In this document: positions 62,852 through 64,000 of the stretch, one piece after another
How positions within the stretch are numbered: position 1 is the first letter of the stretch
Layout: each line of letters begins with the position of its first letter
Origin: Corynebacterium sp.
Lineage (GTDB): Bacteria > Actinomycetota > Actinomycetes > Mycobacteriales > Mycobacteriaceae
Length of the DNA: 64,000 nt
NCBI GenBank assembly: GCA_030530985.1
Contig: JAUMTX010000004.1
Span: 1-64,000, forward strand
Direction: 5' to 3'
Position numbers and translations under genes: made by a program
Notes under the pieces: model-generated
The model's input: the letters and a program-made list of their open reading frames with translations, nothing else
Told to the model about the DNA's origin: nothing
The model's database searches: none

Positions 62852-64000
62852 CTAGCTGTTCTTACGGATACCGTGCTCACGCCAACCCTCAGGCAGCATG
62901 TGGTCCAAAAGGTCATCAATGGCCACCGCACCAAGCAGGTGGTCATTCTCATCCAAAACTGGACCGCACACCAGGTTATAGGTGGCAAAGTAGCGGGCAG
63001 CCGTTTCTTTATCATCATCGGCATAGAGCGGTGGCAGCTCAGGGTCGAGAATGCCACCCACCAAAGAACTTGGGGGTTCACGCAGCAGACGCTGCAGATA
63101 AATACATCCCAAGTACTTGCCGGTTGGGGTGCTCGCCGGTGGGCGAACAACAAAAACCATGGAGGAAATAGAGGCCGGCAAATCCTGGTTGCGGGCAATG
63201 GCCAAAGCCTCAGCCACAGTGGACTGCGGGGTCAAAATAATTGGCTCCGGGGTCATAATCGCACCCACAGTGTCCTCAGCAAAGGACATGAGGCGACGAA
63301 CAGGATCCGCATCATCCGGGTCCATGAGTTCCAGCAGAACATCCGCCTTATTTTGCGGCAGTTCACCCAGAAGGTCGGCCGCATCATGCGGATCCATTTC
63401 TTCCAGAACGTCGGCAGCACGCTCAATATTCAGGGACTCAATAACCTCAGCCTGGCTATCCTCAGGCAGCTCCTGGATAATATCGGCCAGGCGCTCGTCA
63501 TCCAACGCCTCAGCCACACGCTGACGGTGACCAGGAGAAAGCTCAGCCATGGTGCGCGCAATATCAGCCGGGTGCATATCCTCGAAGGAGGAAATCAGGG
63601 CCGCGGTAGCATCCGTATTACCAACACCACCAGGGTTAATACCGTGGACGTGATTCCAATCCACAATAAAGAGGGCGCGGCTACGGGAGAGACCCTTGCG
63701 CTCACCAAAAATAGCCATGCGGTTGATAACCCAGTCACGGGTACGGGTGCGCTCAAATTCCACATCCGCAATTTCCACAGCACGGTTATGCAGGGCGGCC
63801 ACATCGGGGTCGTCGACCTGCACCTTGGAGCCAATAATGTCATTCATCACAGAAACCTCGCCAATGCGCACTTGGAAAGCACGCATGGACACGGAACCGG
63901 TGGCCAGGTTAATTTCTTGGGCGCTCATATCGGCAATACGCAACATAGGAATAAAGATGCGTTTCTTATTGATGAGCTCCACTACCAAACCCAAAGCGCG
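62852..64000 (-). CDS. MgtE-intracellular-domain and CBS protein, 5' end beyond window
   Basis: The visible 382 codons have no stop and reach the window edge (reading RALGLVVELINKKRIF), so the start lies outside. The order is the end of a PRC-barrel-like N-terminal domain (VVELINKKRIFIPMLRI), a second short domain, an MgtE N-terminal superhelix with repeated Asp-rich segments (DERLADIIQELPEDSQAEV), and two CBS domains (DTVGAIMTPEPIILTPQSTV and HLLGAVAIDDLLDHMLPEGW). The membrane part of true MgtE magnesium channels is absent. It may be a regulator or partner of a magnesium transporter. Function is uncertain. Confidence 0.88.
   Translation of the reverse strand, partial: RALGLVVELINKKRIFIPMLRIADMSAQEINLATGSVSMRAFQVRIGEVSVMNDIIGSKVQVDDPDVAALHNRAVEIADVEFERTRTRDWVINRMAIFGERKGLSRSRALFIVDWNHVHGINPGGVGNTDATAALISSFEDMHPADIARTMAELSPGHRQRVAEALDDERLADIIQELPEDSQAEVIESLNIERAADVLEEMDPHDAADLLGELPQNKADVLLELMDPDDADPVRRLMSFAEDTVGAIMTPEPIILTPQSTVAEALAIARNQDLPASISSMVFVVRPPASTPTGKYLGCIYLQRLLREPPSSLVGGILDPELPPLYADDDKETAARYFATYNLVCGPVLDENDHLLGAVAIDDLLDHMLPEGWREHGIRKNS

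Overview
The window looks like a chromosomal segment of a Corynebacterium species (Mycobacteriales). Diagnostic content is a mycothiol gene (mshB), an LpqW-type lipoprotein, the DUF5997/LysR-like divergent pair, a two-part MetP/MetS symporter, a PtsS-type sucrose PTS, and the order typA-lpqW-mshB-fdxA-dapC-(dapD)-(dapE)-sigE-tatB-mrp-MgtE that parallels mycobacterial and corynebacterial core chromosomes. Base composition looks moderate by eye (not computed). No rRNA, tRNA or CRISPR array was seen.

Layout. 1-600: end of an IS3-type element and a noncoding stretch. 0.6-2.7 kb: a membrane-anchored Ltp-domain protein, DUF5997, a LysR-like protein without a DNA-binding domain, and an acetyltransferase. 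2.8-9.1 kb: a 14-TM drug exporter with its TetR regulator, 5-oxoprolinase subunits pxpA-pxpB-pxpC, an NRAMP-type transporter and a divergent GntR/FCD regulator. 9.1-10.6 kb: an IS3-family element inserted into the loop of a transcription terminator. 10.6-21.6 kb: housekeeping genes (fumC, glpX, DUF4245, xseB-xseA, ispH, DUF6542, AI-2E transporter, metS-metP, ychF). 21.7-25.5 kb: a DUF222 protein with a damaged HNH motif, an ArsR-type metal sensor with a Cys-tailed cation transporter, DUF808 and DUF2218. 25.6-31.1 kb: a tannase-like lipoprotein, a DUF4232 lipoprotein, and a TPP-riboswitch-controlled thiamine-precursor ECF transporter (ykoE-ykoD-ykoC) followed by a small kinase. 31.2-36.5 kb: a complete dipeptide/oligopeptide ABC importer. 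36.6-38.8 kb: a secreted trypsin-like protease, a DUF402 protein and a secreted protein. 39-52.3 kb: typA, lpqW, mshB, fdxA, dapC, GtrA, dapD, two tandem amino-acid permeases, dapE, a DivIVA-domain protein and an RNA methyltransferase-like protein. 52.5-58.4 kb: a sucrose-use cluster with an intact GH32 hydrolase, a PTS EIIBCA permease, acetolactate decarboxylase and a second GH32-fold protein. 58.5-64 kb: O-methyltransferase, sigE and its anti-sigma factor, tatB, mrp, DUF1003 and a truncated MgtE-domain protein.

How parts work together. The PTS would phosphorylate incoming sucrose and the intact GH32 enzyme would split the sucrose-6-phosphate. Acetolactate decarboxylase could vent pyruvate overflow as acetoin. 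The second GH32 protein has lost all three catalytic carboxylates, so it is probably a binding or regulatory pseudoenzyme; this is the most unusual item in the window. DapC, DapD and DapE supply the succinylase branch of lysine and meso-diaminopimelate synthesis. The pxp genes and NRAMP transporter form a 5-oxoproline salvage unit with a divergent regulator. Several genes (DUF5997, LysR-like, DUF4245, ychF, arsR) appear to be transcribed as leaderless mRNAs, with a -10 hexamer 6-8 bases before the start codon.
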